Below are positions 22,885 to 33,153 of a DNA stretch of 64,000 bases, piece after piece. Made by a program: the position numbers and the translations under genes. Every line of letters starts with the position of its first letter. Position 1 is the stretch's first letter. Below the pieces are notes generated by a model that saw only the letters and a list, made by a program, of their open reading frames with translations, was not told the DNA's origin and made no database searches. This DNA is from an uncultured Bacteroidota bacterium (lineage in GTDB: Bacteria > Bacteroidota > Bacteroidia > UKL13-3): positions 1 through 64,000 of the forward strand of contig CAINMV010000009.1 of assembly GCA_903850915.1 (NCBI GenBank), written 5' to 3'.

Positions 22885-23985
22885 TTATTTCTTCTTGAAA
22901 TTGTCAGCGAACACTAAGGATGGATTTTGGGCCACGAACTTGGCACCACTTTCATGCACAATATCAATAATTTTATAGTTCATCTCTTCTTTTACCGCAG
23001 CCAATATTTCAAAGTCGTCGGAATTGGCGAAGTAAATGACATCAATACCGAGGTAGTTATTTTGCAATTCAGCAAAGGTAACAAGGTAGTTTTTTTCAAT
23101 TCTATCGTTGGATTCTAATTCTTGATTTATTCGATTGATAATGCTTTTGATTTGATTAGCACTAGAATCGTAGGTAAGGCATAAGGTAAAACGAACTCTT
23201 CGGATTTCTGCTCTGCTCAAATTATTAAGGGCACTGTCGACAAGCTTTTTGTTGGGAACTGAAAGAAGTGTTTTATCCATGGTGCGGATGCGTGTGCTTC
23301 TAAATCCAACATTTTCTACCACCCCTTTTAGTTCTGGGGTTTCTACAAGGTCGCCTACTGTAAATGGCTTGTCGCTAAAAATAATAATACTGCCAATAAG
23401 GTTGGCAATGGTTTCTTGCGCTGCCAAGGCAATGGCCAAACCACCAATACCTAAACCAGCAATTACACCAGCAGCATCTTCATGAAAAACGTTTCTTAGA
23501 ATAATAAAAAAGCTGATTAGGATGATTGCAATTTTACCCAAATCTTTGATGAACAAAACCATCTGCGGGTCAATATGTTTTAAACTGCGTGTGCGGGTTT
23601 GAAATACATAGCCAATATAGTCGGTCACACGCATCACACTCCAGGCAATGGTGCCAATCATATACACTTTAAATAGGCCTATGATGTATGGACTAAATTC
23701 AAATTCTTTGTTCATCAAAACCAAATCTTCGGAATACTTTAGAATATTAAAGATGGCGATGATAACCATGCCCATAAAAAAGTGCTCGGCGGGTTTACGA
23801 ATCAGTACAATAAACTGCTTCGCATGCAAGTTTTTAGAGTATTTTCTGAAAAAAGTGAATAGTAGGGCACTTAATAATTTAGCGCCATAGCGCTTTAGAA
23901 ATAATCCGAGTAAAAGCAAAATGGATGCTGTAATATACACCCAAATTGGATTGTCGCAGAAGAACTGTGAAATTTCTTGTCGCAT
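22885..23985 (-). CDS. MscS-family mechanosensitive channel
   Basis: 366-residue inner membrane channel that opens under membrane tension to release solutes in hypo-osmotic shock. There are four to five hydrophobic helices in residues 12-175. The pore-lining TM3 is AAGVIAGLGIGGLAIALAAQ, with the Gly/Ala packing typical of MscS. The beta domain follows: ETIANLIGSIIIFSDKPFTV and GDLVETPELKGVVENVGFRS. A C-terminal alpha/beta domain ends in a basic tail. The extra N-terminal helices make it longer than E. coli MscS (about 286 residues). Single gene, divergent from a small lipoprotein. Confidence 0.9.
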   Translation of the reverse strand: MRQEISQFFCDNPIWVYITASILLLLGLFLKRYGAKLLSALLFTFFRKYSKNLHAKQFIVLIRKPAEHFFMGMVIIAIFNILKYSEDLVLMNKEFEFSPYIIGLFKVYMIGTIAWSVMRVTDYIGYVFQTRTRSLKHIDPQMVLFIKDLGKIAIILISFFIILRNVFHEDAAGVIAGLGIGGLAIALAAQETIANLIGSIIIFSDKPFTVGDLVETPELKGVVENVGFRSTRIRTMDKTLLSVPNKKLVDSALNNLSRAEIRRVRFTLCLTYDSSANQIKSIINRINQELESNDRIEKNYLVTFAELQNNYLGIDVIYFANSDDFEILAAVKEEMNYKIIDIVHESGAKFVAQNPSLVFADNFKKK

Positions 23986-24002
23986 TATTGTTTTTTTTGA
24001 TT

Positions 24003-24010
24003 CAAAGGTA
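24003..24010 (-). promoter_or_regulatory. -7 box of the mscS-type gene
   Basis: Minus-strand TACCTTTG, perfect TAnnTTTG match, 18 bases before the ATG at 23985. Confidence 0.5.
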
Positions 24011-24083
24011 TTGCAAAATTAAATTTTAATGTTAAGTTTATTTCATCTATTTTCGTTTTATTCTTTGGCTTTTTTATTATAAC

Positions 24084-24677
24084 ATGAAGCAATATACTTT
24101 ATTCAATAGGCGGTTTTTGTTTTTATTACTCGCCATAAGCTACGTCTCATGCACAGAGATGCGTTATCGTTCAATTCCAAGAAATGATACAAACATCGGT
24201 ATTTCGATTGCCAATACATCGAAGGATAACGAAGCAAAACCAATCGTATATACGATCAAGAAACCGAGAAAAGGAATAGAATTATTTGCTGAGATAAAAA
24301 CACCAATAAAAGCGGATGCGTTTTTTTTGCCTAATCTTAAAAAGGTTTCAATAGCCGCTCCAAAGTTTTCAAAAATCACAACTGAACCCGAAGACTCTAT
24401 TGAGGTTGATTTGAAAGCGGAAACTTTAAAAGCAGAGCGACTAGGTAAACTTGGTTACAGCTTTGCACGAATAGCTACATTAGGGTTGCTTTTTTACCCA
24501 TTTTTATTGTTGTATATCATTGGTTTTACTCTAAGTGCTATTGCATTGTACAAAATACAAACGTATGACTTGAAGGTGAAGAATTATCGAAACGTGATCA
24601 AAGGATTTGTAATTAATCTGATAGGCTTGCTCATATTAGCTTTAATTATTGGATTAATATTTCTATTGCTAATTTAA
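24084..24677 (+). CDS. Small lipoprotein with two C-terminal membrane helices
   Basis: 197 residues. A signal with lipobox-like AISYVSC-TE places Cys near residue 23. The middle (30-115) is polar and Lys/Pro-rich. Residues about 128-155 (FARIATLGLLFYPFLLLYII) and 172-197 (a Leu/Ile-only run to the end) are membrane helices, reminiscent of DUF4190-type tails. The combination of a lipid anchor and helices that cross a membrane is unusual; the Cys may instead be incidental to an uncleaved signal anchor. No function recognised. It lies 119 bases before the BNR-propeller gene on the same strand. Confidence 0.55.
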   Translation: MKQYTLFNRRFLFLLLAISYVSCTEMRYRSIPRNDTNIGISIANTSKDNEAKPIVYTIKKPRKGIELFAEIKTPIKADAFFLPNLKKVSIAAPKFSKITTEPEDSIEVDLKAETLKAERLGKLGYSFARIATLGLLFYPFLLLYIIGFTLSAIALYKIQTYDLKVKNYRNVIKGFVINLIGLLILALIIGLIFLLLI

Positions 24678-24796
24678 AATTTCCAATTTAAACATAACGC
24701 CATATAATTAATTCTCCGTTTTGTTGAATAGTCGTAGTTTTTGTATATTAAATTCTGAATTAAATTCTTTAATTGCATTATCTAAATCAATAGTAT

Positions 24797-27700
24797 ATGC
24801 GTGCTTTATTACTTTTATTTTTTTGTTTTATACTTTCTTTTTCAATCGCCCAAGATTCAACAATTTTGAAGGAGCTGAATTTTAGGAATTTAGGTCCCTA
24901 TAGAGGCGGTCGCAGCACTGCTGTTTGCGGTGATCTTCAAAACAAACAACTTTTCTATTTTGGAAGTACAGGAGGTGGAGTTTGGAGAACTAAGGATGGT
25001 GGTAGCAACTGGACCAATATTTCTGATAAGTATTTCGGCGGAAGCATAGGAAGTATTGCCGTTGCTCCATCGGATAATAAAGTGATCTATGTTGGTACCG
25101 GTGAAAATTCTTTGCGCGGTAACGTAAGTGAAGGTAATGGCATTTGGAAGAGCGAAGATGCGGGGCGAACATGGAAAAATATTGGTCTTACGGATTCACG
25201 TCATATAACAAGAGTTCGTGTGCATCCTAAAAATCCAGATATTGTTTTTACCGCGTGCCTTGGACACTTGTTTGGAGCTAATGAAGAACGTGGCATTTAT
25301 AAAACAACAGATGGAGGAAAGTCATGGCGAAGGGTGCTTTTTGCTAATAAGTATGCAGGTGCTGTCGATCTTATTCTCGATCCCATAAATCCGAATATAC
25401 TTTATGCTAGCACTTGGCGCGTGCAAAGAACCCCGTTTAGTTTGGAGAGTGGAGGCGAAGGAAGTGGATTATGGAAAAGCATCGATGGTGGTGAAACATG
25501 GAAAAACATTTCTCGTAATAAAGGGTTGCCCAAAGATACGCTTGGTATCATTGGAATTGCGATAAGTGAAAATGCAAGTGAAAAAATATATGCTATCATC
25601 GAAAGTGCCGACGGAGGCTTATTTAAAAGTGACGATGCAGGTGAAACCTGGATAAAGCTCAATGATGAAAATAAAATTAGACAACGTGCTTGGTATTTTA
25701 GTAAAATTACGGCCGATCCTAAAAATGAAAATGTGATTTATGTTTGTAATGTCGAGTTTTATAAAAGTACTGATGGCGGGCAAAATTTCAGTACGATTTA
25801 TACTCCTCATGGCGATCATCACGATTTTTGGATAGACGAGAATGACCCGCAACGCATGATTATAGGTGATGATGGAGGAGCGCAAACAAGCTTTGATGGG
25901 GGTAGAAATTGGAGTGCCTATAATAATCAGCCAACTGCCCAATTTTATCGCGTTACCACCGACACCCATTTCCCATATCGTATTTATGGAGCCCAACAGG
26001 ACAATTCTACCGTGCGTATCGCCAGTCGTACTTACGGTGGTTGTATATCGCAAAATGATTGGGGAAGTACTGCAGGTTTTGAAAGCGGTTGGCTAGCTCC
26101 TGACCCGCTTAATGATGACATTGTATACGGAGGTAATTACTTTGGCTTTATCTCTCGACTTAATCATAGAACAGGTGAAAGTAGGGTAGTGAGCGTGTAT
26201 CCCAATAGCAGTGTAGGTTGGGGAGCCGACTCCTTAAAGTATCGTTTCCAATGGAACTTTCCGATTTTCTTTTCGCCACATCAGAAAAAGCGACTATATG
26301 CTGCAGGTAACGTGCTTTTTAAAACCGATAACGAGGGGCAAAGTTGGGAGGCAATTAGTCCTGATTTAACGCGTAATGATAAGACACGCCAGAAAGCGAG
26401 TGGAGGTATCATCACCAAAGACAATACAGGTGTAGAATATTACTGTACGATTTTTACAGCATTCGAAAGTGCCAAGCAAGAAGGTTTGCTTTGGTGTGGT
26501 AGCGACGATGGTTTAATTCATGTGAGTCAAAATGGTGGAGTTAATTGGAAAAATGTAACACCAGCAGGATCACCCGAATGGCTGTTGATGAATAGCATGG
26601 AGGAAGATCCATTTGTGAAAGGTAGTTGTGTGGTGGCTGCCACGCGATATAAGTCCGATGATTATACGCCTTATATTTATTATACCCAAGACTATGGTGC
26701 AAGTTGGACGCTATTAACCTTAGGAATAAGCAAATCCGATTTCGTGCGTGTGGTTCGTTGCGATCCAAACGTAAAAGGGTTGTGGTATTGTGGCACCGAA
26801 CATGGCATGTACATCACTTTTGATTCTGGTGCGCATTGGCAAAAATTTCAAAATAATTTGCCTATTGTTCCAATTACAGATATGTGTATAAAAGAAAATC
26901 AGTTAGTTGTCGCTACGCAAGGTCGCAGCTTTTGGATTCTCGACGACTTGAATGTGTTGCAACAAACAGGTAATAATAATCTCTCGAAAAAGGCAATGCA
27001 TCTGTTTGTACCTCAAATTACCTATCGCATGAATGGCTATCAATATAAACAAGCGAATACCGGCGATAACCCTTTTAATGGTGTGGTGGTGCATTATTTT
27101 TTAAAGTCTAAAATCGACAGTGTAAATTATAAAGTTACCATTTACAATAAAGAGCATCAAGTGGTAAAAACATTCGCAAGTAAACCTAAGAAAAAAGAAG
27201 TTTTACTGTTGCCAGAAGCGGGATTAAATACGTTAAATTGGGACATGAATTTTGAAGGTGGGGAAGTCATCGATGGCATGATTCTTTGGAATGGCGTTCC
27301 TGGAGGGCCGAAGCTAGCACCTGGAAATTATACGGTGGTTTTCTCGGCAGGTAAGGATAGTAGCATTGTGGATTTGCAAGTTAAACCTGACCCCAATTAC
27401 AATACAAGCATTGCCGATATTGAAGCCCAGACTGCATTTTTACTTGCTGTGCGAGATAAATTCAATGAGGTTCAAAATGGAGTGAAGCGCATCCGTGAAA
27501 TACGGGAACAGCTAAACTCCGTGACTTCAAAGTTAGGAGATGCTTGCCCTAAGACGTTAAAAGATAACGCTGCGGTAATACATAAAAAGATGACGACCAT
27601 AGAGAATGAGTTTTATCAAACCAAAGCCAAAGCATTTCAGGATGTTTTGAATTACCCTATAAAATTAAATGACAAACTTTCATTTGTCTATGATGCAGCC

Positions 27701-27877
27701 GCATCAGGAGTTTCAGCACCTAGTTTGCAAGCACGAGATGTGTTTGAAGAGCTAACTTTAAAGGCGGATTTCTATTTGGCGCAATTAAAAGCCATTGTTG
27801 ACCATGACTTAAAGGAATTTAATGCCATTGCAAAAGAAATGGATGTGCCAGTAATCTTATTAAATCAGAAGGATTAG
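24797..27877 (+). CDS. Exported sortilin-like BNR/WD40-type beta-propeller protein
   Basis: 1026 residues with a signal peptide (LLLLFFCFILSFSIAQ). A very repetitive propeller occupies about residues 25-700, with Asp-box/BNR units such as TKDGGSNW, SEDAGRTW, TTDGGKSW, SIDGGETW, SDDAGETW and STDGGQNF. The rest is a beta-rich spacer (PGNYTVVFSAG) and a helical C-terminus (about 850-1026) without a type IX sorting domain. It should therefore be periplasmic or outer-membrane associated. The family (VPS10/sortilin-like glycosyl-hydrolase-annotated proteins, often called WD40/YVTN/BNR-like) is common in Bacteroidota and lacks a proven activity; protein binding or glycan hydrolysis have been suggested from the fold. 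The start is supported by the signal peptide. Confidence 0.82.
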   Translation: MRALLLLFFCFILSFSIAQDSTILKELNFRNLGPYRGGRSTAVCGDLQNKQLFYFGSTGGGVWRTKDGGSNWTNISDKYFGGSIGSIAVAPSDNKVIYVGTGENSLRGNVSEGNGIWKSEDAGRTWKNIGLTDSRHITRVRVHPKNPDIVFTACLGHLFGANEERGIYKTTDGGKSWRRVLFANKYAGAVDLILDPINPNILYASTWRVQRTPFSLESGGEGSGLWKSIDGGETWKNISRNKGLPKDTLGIIGIAISENASEKIYAIIESADGGLFKSDDAGETWIKLNDENKIRQRAWYFSKITADPKNENVIYVCNVEFYKSTDGGQNFSTIYTPHGDHHDFWIDENDPQRMIIGDDGGAQTSFDGGRNWSAYNNQPTAQFYRVTTDTHFPYRIYGAQQDNSTVRIASRTYGGCISQNDWGSTAGFESGWLAPDPLNDDIVYGGNYFGFISRLNHRTGESRVVSVYPNSSVGWGADSLKYRFQWNFPIFFSPHQKKRLYAAGNVLFKTDNEGQSWEAISPDLTRNDKTRQKASGGIITKDNTGVEYYCTIFTAFESAKQEGLLWCGSDDGLIHVSQNGGVNWKNVTPAGSPEWLLMNSMEEDPFVKGSCVVAATRYKSDDYTPYIYYTQDYGASWTLLTLGISKSDFVRVVRCDPNVKGLWYCGTEHGMYITFDSGAHWQKFQNNLPIVPITDMCIKENQLVVATQGRSFWILDDLNVLQQTGNNNLSKKAMHLFVPQITYRMNGYQYKQANTGDNPFNGVVVHYFLKSKIDSVNYKVTIYNKEHQVVKTFASKPKKKEVLLLPEAGLNTLNWDMNFEGGEVIDGMILWNGVPGGPKLAPGNYTVVFSAGKDSSIVDLQVKPDPNYNTSIADIEAQTAFLLAVRDKFNEVQNGVKRIREIREQLNSVTSKLGDACPKTLKDNAAVIHKKMTTIENEFYQTKAKAFQDVLNYPIKLNDKLSFVYDAAASGVSAPSLQARDVFEELTLKADFYLAQLKAIVDHDLKEFNAIAKEMDVPVILLNQKD

Positions 27878-27924
27878 CTAATTCGTTAATTAATAACACG
27901 ATATAAAATAACGAAATGCTTAAT

Positions 27925-28467
27925 TTAAGCTAGCCCTTCGATCCCTTTCCAATAGTGATGTACGGCCATTCCAGTGAGTGCTTCAATTTTTGAATTTAAT
28001 GCTTCATAGCGAGCATCTTCTTTATGGTTGCCTTCACCAGTAACACGCAGTAAAAGAATGCGTTTCCCATTCTTTAAAACCAAGCGGTAAAAGGCTCCAC
28101 ATATTCGTGGTTCTTGATAAATTTCCAAGTCAATAAAGTCAATTTCTTGCAACGAGAATACATTTTGCGTTTTGCCATAAATTCGGCACGAAACGATTTC
28201 AATGGCATCCTTTTTAAAGTGTATTTCGTCGCTTTTTTTAGAGTTTAAAAGTAAAGTACCACTAATAACTAAAAACACCATTGTGGCTAAGGTCCAAGTT
28301 GTTAATGAAGGGTCTTTTAAGACATAGATTACAAAAAGCACCAAAAAGACCAAAAGTGGTAATACCCTTGCCATAATGTTGCTTTCGATTTCATCATTAT
28401 GCTTCAATTCTAATTGAAGTAGGTCATCGCTAGGGGTGACTTTTGCATATGGTTGGTAAATATTCAA
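27925..28467 (-). CDS. Two-span membrane protein with PH-like domain, unknown function
   Basis: 180 residues. Two helices, about 34-50 (VLPLLVFLVLFVIYVL) and 56-74 (TWTLATMVFLVISGTLLLN), form a hairpin. They are followed by a beta-rich C-terminal domain with the rhythm of bacterial PH domains: HFKKDAIEIVSCRIYGKTQN, then VFSLQEIDFIDLEIY, then FYRLVLKNGKRILLLRVTG. I recognise no specific family. It is alone on the minus strand between two plus-strand exported-protein genes. Confidence 0.6.
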   Translation of the reverse strand: MNIYQPYAKVTPSDDLLQLELKHNDEIESNIMARVLPLLVFLVLFVIYVLKDPSLTTWTLATMVFLVISGTLLLNSKKSDEIHFKKDAIEIVSCRIYGKTQNVFSLQEIDFIDLEIYQEPRICGAFYRLVLKNGKRILLLRVTGEGNHKEDARYEALNSKIEALTGMAVHHYWKGIEGLA

Positions 28468-28662
28468 AATATTTTGAGTGTAAAAAGGTTGGCGGAATTC
28501 ATGGATAATATTACATAATACAACATTAGTGGGATTTTGAATTTGATAGCGTACAAGTTACACACCTTTTGGCGTGACTAGAGTATAAAAATACTTTAAA
28601 TTGAACACAATGTTTCACCTTTTTGCTTTTTAATGGCTGCGGTAGAAACTGCATCTTTTTCA

Positions 28663-28691
28663 TTGTTTATTAAAAACAAGTGTTACTTTTG
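28663..28691 (+). promoter_or_regulatory. Promoter of the 28711 gene
   Basis: TTG at 28663-28665, 18 bases, TACTTTTG at 28684-28691: a good match to the Bacteroidota promoter pattern. The remaining part of the 28468-28710 gap holds no gene. Confidence 0.6.
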
Positions 28692-28710
28692 TATGTAATT
28701 CCAATTCATC

Positions 28711-29445
28711 GTGAAAATCAGGCTACTCTCCATGCTTTTTTTGTTGCTTCAGGGCAGCCTTGGAGGCTATGCCCAAACATCAGATCAGAGTAAGATTAAC
28801 AATACGCATTTTTTCAGTTTCGCCCCTGGGTTGCGCACCAACGGTTTTGGAATTAATCTGAAATGGGGTTCGGCAACCAACCCTTCAAGATTTTATTACT
28901 ATACCATCGACTTTGGTAAAATAAAGCATAAGAAAGAATTTAGGTATCTAGGAAATGGTCGCTATAATGGGTTTGTTTTTGGTCGTAAAAATGTATTCAT
29001 GCCGCTTCATTTCGGTATTGGCGATTATCGCATTTTAGGTGTTCGCAATAGCAAAAACGACGTTGGAGTGGCATGTACATACCAAGCCGGGGTGAGTATG
29101 GCGTTATTGAAGCCGGTTTATTTGTATGTTGATGAAAAGCCAGGAACATTAAACAGTAGTGAAGTCTTGGTGAAATACAATGGCGAACGAAATGTCGACC
29201 TCTCAAATATTTTAGGGGGAGCGCCCTTTTTTACGGGCATTAATCAGATAACAATGGTTCCAGGTGCCTTTGGAAAAGCATCATTGCTTTTTAGTTGGGG
29301 TAAATACTATCGCGATTATCATGTTTTGGAACTTGGATTTTTAGCTGAAGCCTATACCCGAACATTACCTTTAATGGCCAATACCTCTAATAACTTTATT
29401 TATCCCTCTTTTTTTATCAACTTTAACATGGGGAAGTTTTGGTAA
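28711..29445 (+). CDS. Predicted outer membrane beta-barrel protein
   Basis: 244 residues, GTG start supported by a promoter 20 bases upstream and by the signal peptide (KIRLLSMLFLLLQGSLGGYA, cut before QTSDQ). The mature chain alternates polar and aromatic residues in short strands (FFSFAPGLRTNGFGINLKWG, FYYYTIDFGKIKHKKEFRYL) and ends in FINFNMGKFW. The terminal aromatic residue is typical of barrels folded by BamA. No family name recognised. lipA begins 28 bases after its stop but has its own -7 box. Confidence 0.65.
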   Translation: MKIRLLSMLFLLLQGSLGGYAQTSDQSKINNTHFFSFAPGLRTNGFGINLKWGSATNPSRFYYYTIDFGKIKHKKEFRYLGNGRYNGFVFGRKNVFMPLHFGIGDYRILGVRNSKNDVGVACTYQAGVSMALLKPVYLYVDEKPGTLNSSEVLVKYNGERNVDLSNILGGAPFFTGINQITMVPGAFGKASLLFSWGKYYRDYHVLELGFLAEAYTRTLPLMANTSNNFIYPSFFINFNMGKFW

Positions 29446-29450
29446 ATCAT

Positions 29451-29458
29451 TAATTTTG
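29451..29458 (+). promoter_or_regulatory. -7 box of lipA
   Basis: TAATTTTG, perfect TAnnTTTG match, 15 bases before the lipA ATG. No convincing -33 element. Confidence 0.5.
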
Positions 29459-29473
29459 TATCAATTATTTTAA

Positions 29474-30337
29474 ATGGCAGAGCAAGTAGAAATCGTAGCG
29501 CGTGTAAAAAAACCATCTTGGTTAAAAGTAAAACTACCTGTTGGTGAAAACTACGCCAATGTGCGTAAGTTGGTCGACAATTACAAACTTCATACAATTT
29601 GTGAGAGTGGTAACTGCCCTAACATGGGTGAATGTTGGGGTGCCGGCACTGCAACCTTTATGATTTTGGGAAACGTATGTACAAGGGGCTGTTCCTTTTG
29701 TGCTGTTGCAACTGGAAGACCTACAGAATATGATATGGATGAGCCACGTCGTGTTGCAGAGGCTATAAATCTTATGAAAGTAAAGCATGCGGTGCTAACC
29801 TCAGTGAACCGAGACGAACTTAAAGACAAAGGAGCTACTGTATGGGCCGATACGATCAGAGAAGTGAAATTACTGAACCCAGAAACCACCATGGAAACGC
29901 TAATTCCTGACTTCAAAGCCCAATGGGAGCTTCTATATCAGGTAATTGCTGAAAAGCCAGAGGTGATATCTCATAACATGGAGACGGTAAAACGTCTCTA
30001 TCGCCTAGTTCGCCCTCAAGCAAAATATGAAAGAAGCCTCGAGCAGATTAAGCGAACCAAAGAGGATGGACACCGTACAAAAAGCGGTATTATGGTGGGC
30101 ATTGGTGAAACTCAAAAGGAGGTTTTTGAAGCTATGGACGATCTTGCATTGCACGGCTGCGATGTGTTAACCCTTGGGCAATATCTTCAACCTACTAAAA
30201 TGCACCTCAACGTGAAAGAATTTGTGCACCCCGATACTTTTGCCATGTATAAAGAGGAAGGCATGAAACGAGGATTTAAATTTGTTGAATCAGGCCCACT
30301 AGTGAGGTCATCATACCATGCAGAAAGACATCTGTGA
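29474..30337 (+). CDS. lipA: Lipoyl synthase
   Basis: Radical-SAM enzyme that inserts two sulphur atoms into the octanoyl chain attached to 2-oxoacid dehydrogenase E2 or glycine-cleavage H protein. 287 residues, full length. The auxiliary cluster ligands are Cys43, Cys48 and Cys54 ([12 protein letters not shown]). The radical-SAM cluster ligands are Cys69, Cys73 and Cys76 (CTRGCSFC). The C-terminal RSSYHAERH carries the Ser ligand of the auxiliary cluster. GIMVGIGET is the SAM-binding strand. It serves the complexes that LpdA completes. Octanoyltransferase (lipB) is not adjacent. Confidence 0.95.
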   Translation: MAEQVEIVARVKKPSWLKVKLPVGENYANVRKLVDNYKLHTICESGNCPNMGECWGAGTATFMILGNVCTRGCSFCAVATGRPTEYDMDEPRRVAEAINLMKVKHAVLTSVNRDELKDKGATVWADTIREVKLLNPETTMETLIPDFKAQWELLYQVIAEKPEVISHNMETVKRLYRLVRPQAKYERSLEQIKRTKEDGHRTKSGIMVGIGETQKEVFEAMDDLALHGCDVLTLGQYLQPTKMHLNVKEFVHPDTFAMYKEEGMKRGFKFVESGPLVRSSYHAERHL

Positions 30338-30426
30338 TATTTAGAAATTTTTTATTTATTTGCATACCAATAAAAGCAACGATTTAGAATTTAATACGAT
30401 TTGTACTATATAAAATTTACCCCACA

Positions 30427-33129
30427 ATGAACGTGAAACACATTACAAAATTTGGATTGGCCTTTTGTGCGTTATTTCTTACTTTTCTTGCTGTCACAAC
30501 AGTAGGAACTGAGAATGAAAAATCTTCATTTAAAGAGAGCGAGGAACACGAAAATGAAAGTGCTGCTGGATATGTTAACTGGCGTAGTCGTATTTTAGCG
30601 AATCAATTTACAGGTACCGTAGATCAAGCCGAAATATTGCGAATCAATCGCGAAATTGATGTTAAGGCAGCATCCAACAAAAGTGAGGCAGGGATGGATT
30701 GGACAGAAATAGGGCCAGACAATGTTGGTGGTCGTACACGTAGCATTTTGGTGGATAGAACAAATAGTAATATTGTTTTTGCAGGCTCTGTTGCAGGCGG
30801 AATCTGGAAGTCAACAACTGCTGGTGCCTCATGGACTCGCGTTAATGATCAGATGGCCTCTTTAAACATATCATGTTTAACTCAAACTAGCGATGGCAAT
30901 ATCTTAGCCGGAACAGGGGAGTCTTCTTTTGCAAACCAAGGTGGAAATACCCGTGGTAGCTCAGGTTTTGATGGCGCTGGTGTATTTAAATCAACTGATG
31001 GTGGAACGACATTTACATTGTTAACTTCAACCGATGCCTCTGCATCTGGAAAAGCCAATTGGGCAAATACCAATGATATTGTTGCTGATCCTAGCAATGC
31101 CAATCGAGTGTATGCAGGTAATACAACTGGTTTATATGTTACTAACGATGGCGGAACAACATGGGCTAAAGCTTCTTTGACGCCGACTAGCAGTGGTAAT
31201 TGTACCGATATCGATATAAGTAAAGATGGAAGTGTTGTGGCTGCAGTAATTTTAAACTCCATTTACATCTCTGTTGATGGTGGAACGTCTTTTAATAAAT
31301 TAACGCCTACCGCCGGAACATCTGGTGTGTGGGGAGGAACTCCTGGTCGTGTTACAGTAGCAATTGCGCGTAGCAACAGCAATTATATTTATGCTATGGC
31401 TGCCAACAGCACCACCAACAGAACATTGGCGATGGTACAAACCAAAGACAAGGGTCAAACCTGGACGCGCATTATTGCAGGATCAACGCCTTATGTTGAT
31501 GTTATGGGAAGTGATTTGCAAGGACAAGGTGGATGGAATAATATTACAGCAGTAGATCCAGATAATGAAGAACATGTTTTCTTTGGAGGTATCGATCTTT
31601 GGGATTGGACTCCAACAGCTGGAGTTGCTCCTATTTCTGTTTGGAGTAACTCCACACTATCGCCAAAATACGTGCATGCAGATAACCACACCATTGTTTG
31701 GGATACCAAAACAACACCAGCAACGATGTATATTGGAAATGATGGAGGTGTTTTCAAATCGCACGATAAAGGCAAAACATTCTATTCTTCAAACCATGGC
31801 TACAGTGTAACTCAGTTTTATGCTGTAGGTGCCGCCTATATCAGTGATGAGCTAAGAAATGGATGGGTTGTTGCCGGAGGCTCTCAAGACAATGGAACTT
31901 GGGTGGTTGATGGGAAAGGAAATTCGGTAATGAGTGGAGTGAAAACCAAAGGTGGCGATGGTTTTTATGCAGAGTTATCCCAGAAACTTCCAGGTTATGG
32001 CATCTTCTCTACCTATGATTCGGAGTTGTCATCATATTTGAAATTCACTTCTCGCGATAACGACTTCTCGCAGAAATACGATCAAACTTTTTATGATGCT
32101 CGTGTAGCTGCCTTCTGTAAAGACTCGGGTGTTTTTAATACACCATTTACCTTATGGGAGTCAACCAAAAGCGATAGCAATTCGATGTTTTTATTTGCAG
32201 CGCAAGGCGCCGCTTGGTTAACAAAAGACATCTATAAAGATCTTTCTAAAGTTCCAACATGGTATCGTGTTGCTAAAATTAGTGGACAAGGAACATGTGT
32301 TGACATCTCTAGAGATGGAAATACTGCCTTAATAGGAACAAGTTCTGGCGTGGTTTATAAAGTAGATAGTATCTTAACCAAAGGCATTTTTGATTCAGCA
32401 AGTGGTAACTTATACAATGCGAACGTATCTGTGGTGTTTACTTCTTCTCAATACATAAATGGTGTCTCATTTAGTAAAACAGATAAAAATAAAGTCGTTG
32501 TTACTCTTGGAAACTATGGTAATGCTGATTATGTTTTCTATAGCACTAATTTTGACAGCAAAACACCTACTTTTAATTCAATACAAGGTAACTTACCTAA
32601 AATTCCAGTCTATGATGCTGAAATCTTATGGGATGACGTAAATACTATGTTATTAGCAACCGAGCGCGGTGTTTTTGTTACACATAATTTAAGTTCTGCA
32701 ACACCTACCTATGCTCTCGAAAATAATGGTATGGCTAATGTACCGGTGTTTCAAATTCGTCAGTATAAATATAACAACTGGCCAGGATCTACTTTCTTTA
32801 TTGCTACCCATGGACGTGGATTCTTCAAAAGCAGCACATACGCCCGTACAGGCATAAATAAAGTGGCGGAATCCACTTCATCAATTTCAGTTTATCCAAA
32901 TCCATGTAAAACAGTAGCTACAATTTCGTTTCAAGCAAAACATGCCAACAAAGCATCGGTTAGTATTTACAACCTGCAAGGTCAGTTACTTCGCAACGAA
33001 GTGTTAAATACCACTAGTGGCAATAATAACTATAGTTTCTTTGTGGAAGGTTTGCAAAACGGCAATTACATTGCTATTGTAAACCATGATGGCATTAAAG
33101 AAGCGCAGAAATTTATCGTTTTGAAGTAG
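30427..33129 (+). CDS. Secreted BNR-repeat propeller protein with T9SS type A sorting domain
   Basis: 900 residues. A signal-type N-terminus (FGLAFCALFLTFLAVTTVG) is followed by a charged propeptide. Propeller units with Asp-box motifs (STTAGASW, STDGGTTF, TNDGGTTW, SVDGGTSF, SHDKGKTF) run to about residue 800. The last 85 residues are a Por-secretion C-terminal sorting domain: SISVYPNPCKTVATISF, then SIYNLQGQLLRNE, then LQNGNYIAIV and QKFIVLK. It is thus secreted through the type IX system and probably attached to the cell surface. It is related in fold and motif to the 24797 protein but has a different exit route. A strong terminator follows. Confidence 0.85.
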   Translation: MNVKHITKFGLAFCALFLTFLAVTTVGTENEKSSFKESEEHENESAAGYVNWRSRILANQFTGTVDQAEILRINREIDVKAASNKSEAGMDWTEIGPDNVGGRTRSILVDRTNSNIVFAGSVAGGIWKSTTAGASWTRVNDQMASLNISCLTQTSDGNILAGTGESSFANQGGNTRGSSGFDGAGVFKSTDGGTTFTLLTSTDASASGKANWANTNDIVADPSNANRVYAGNTTGLYVTNDGGTTWAKASLTPTSSGNCTDIDISKDGSVVAAVILNSIYISVDGGTSFNKLTPTAGTSGVWGGTPGRVTVAIARSNSNYIYAMAANSTTNRTLAMVQTKDKGQTWTRIIAGSTPYVDVMGSDLQGQGGWNNITAVDPDNEEHVFFGGIDLWDWTPTAGVAPISVWSNSTLSPKYVHADNHTIVWDTKTTPATMYIGNDGGVFKSHDKGKTFYSSNHGYSVTQFYAVGAAYISDELRNGWVVAGGSQDNGTWVVDGKGNSVMSGVKTKGGDGFYAELSQKLPGYGIFSTYDSELSSYLKFTSRDNDFSQKYDQTFYDARVAAFCKDSGVFNTPFTLWESTKSDSNSMFLFAAQGAAWLTKDIYKDLSKVPTWYRVAKISGQGTCVDISRDGNTALIGTSSGVVYKVDSILTKGIFDSASGNLYNANVSVVFTSSQYINGVSFSKTDKNKVVVTLGNYGNADYVFYSTNFDSKTPTFNSIQGNLPKIPVYDAEILWDDVNTMLLATERGVFVTHNLSSATPTYALENNGMANVPVFQIRQYKYNNWPGSTFFIATHGRGFFKSSTYARTGINKVAESTSSISVYPNPCKTVATISFQAKHANKASVSIYNLQGQLLRNEVLNTTSGNNNYSFFVEGLQNGNYIAIVNHDGIKEAQKFIVLK

Positions 33130-33153
33130 TCGTTAAGGCCAATTAAAAAATAT

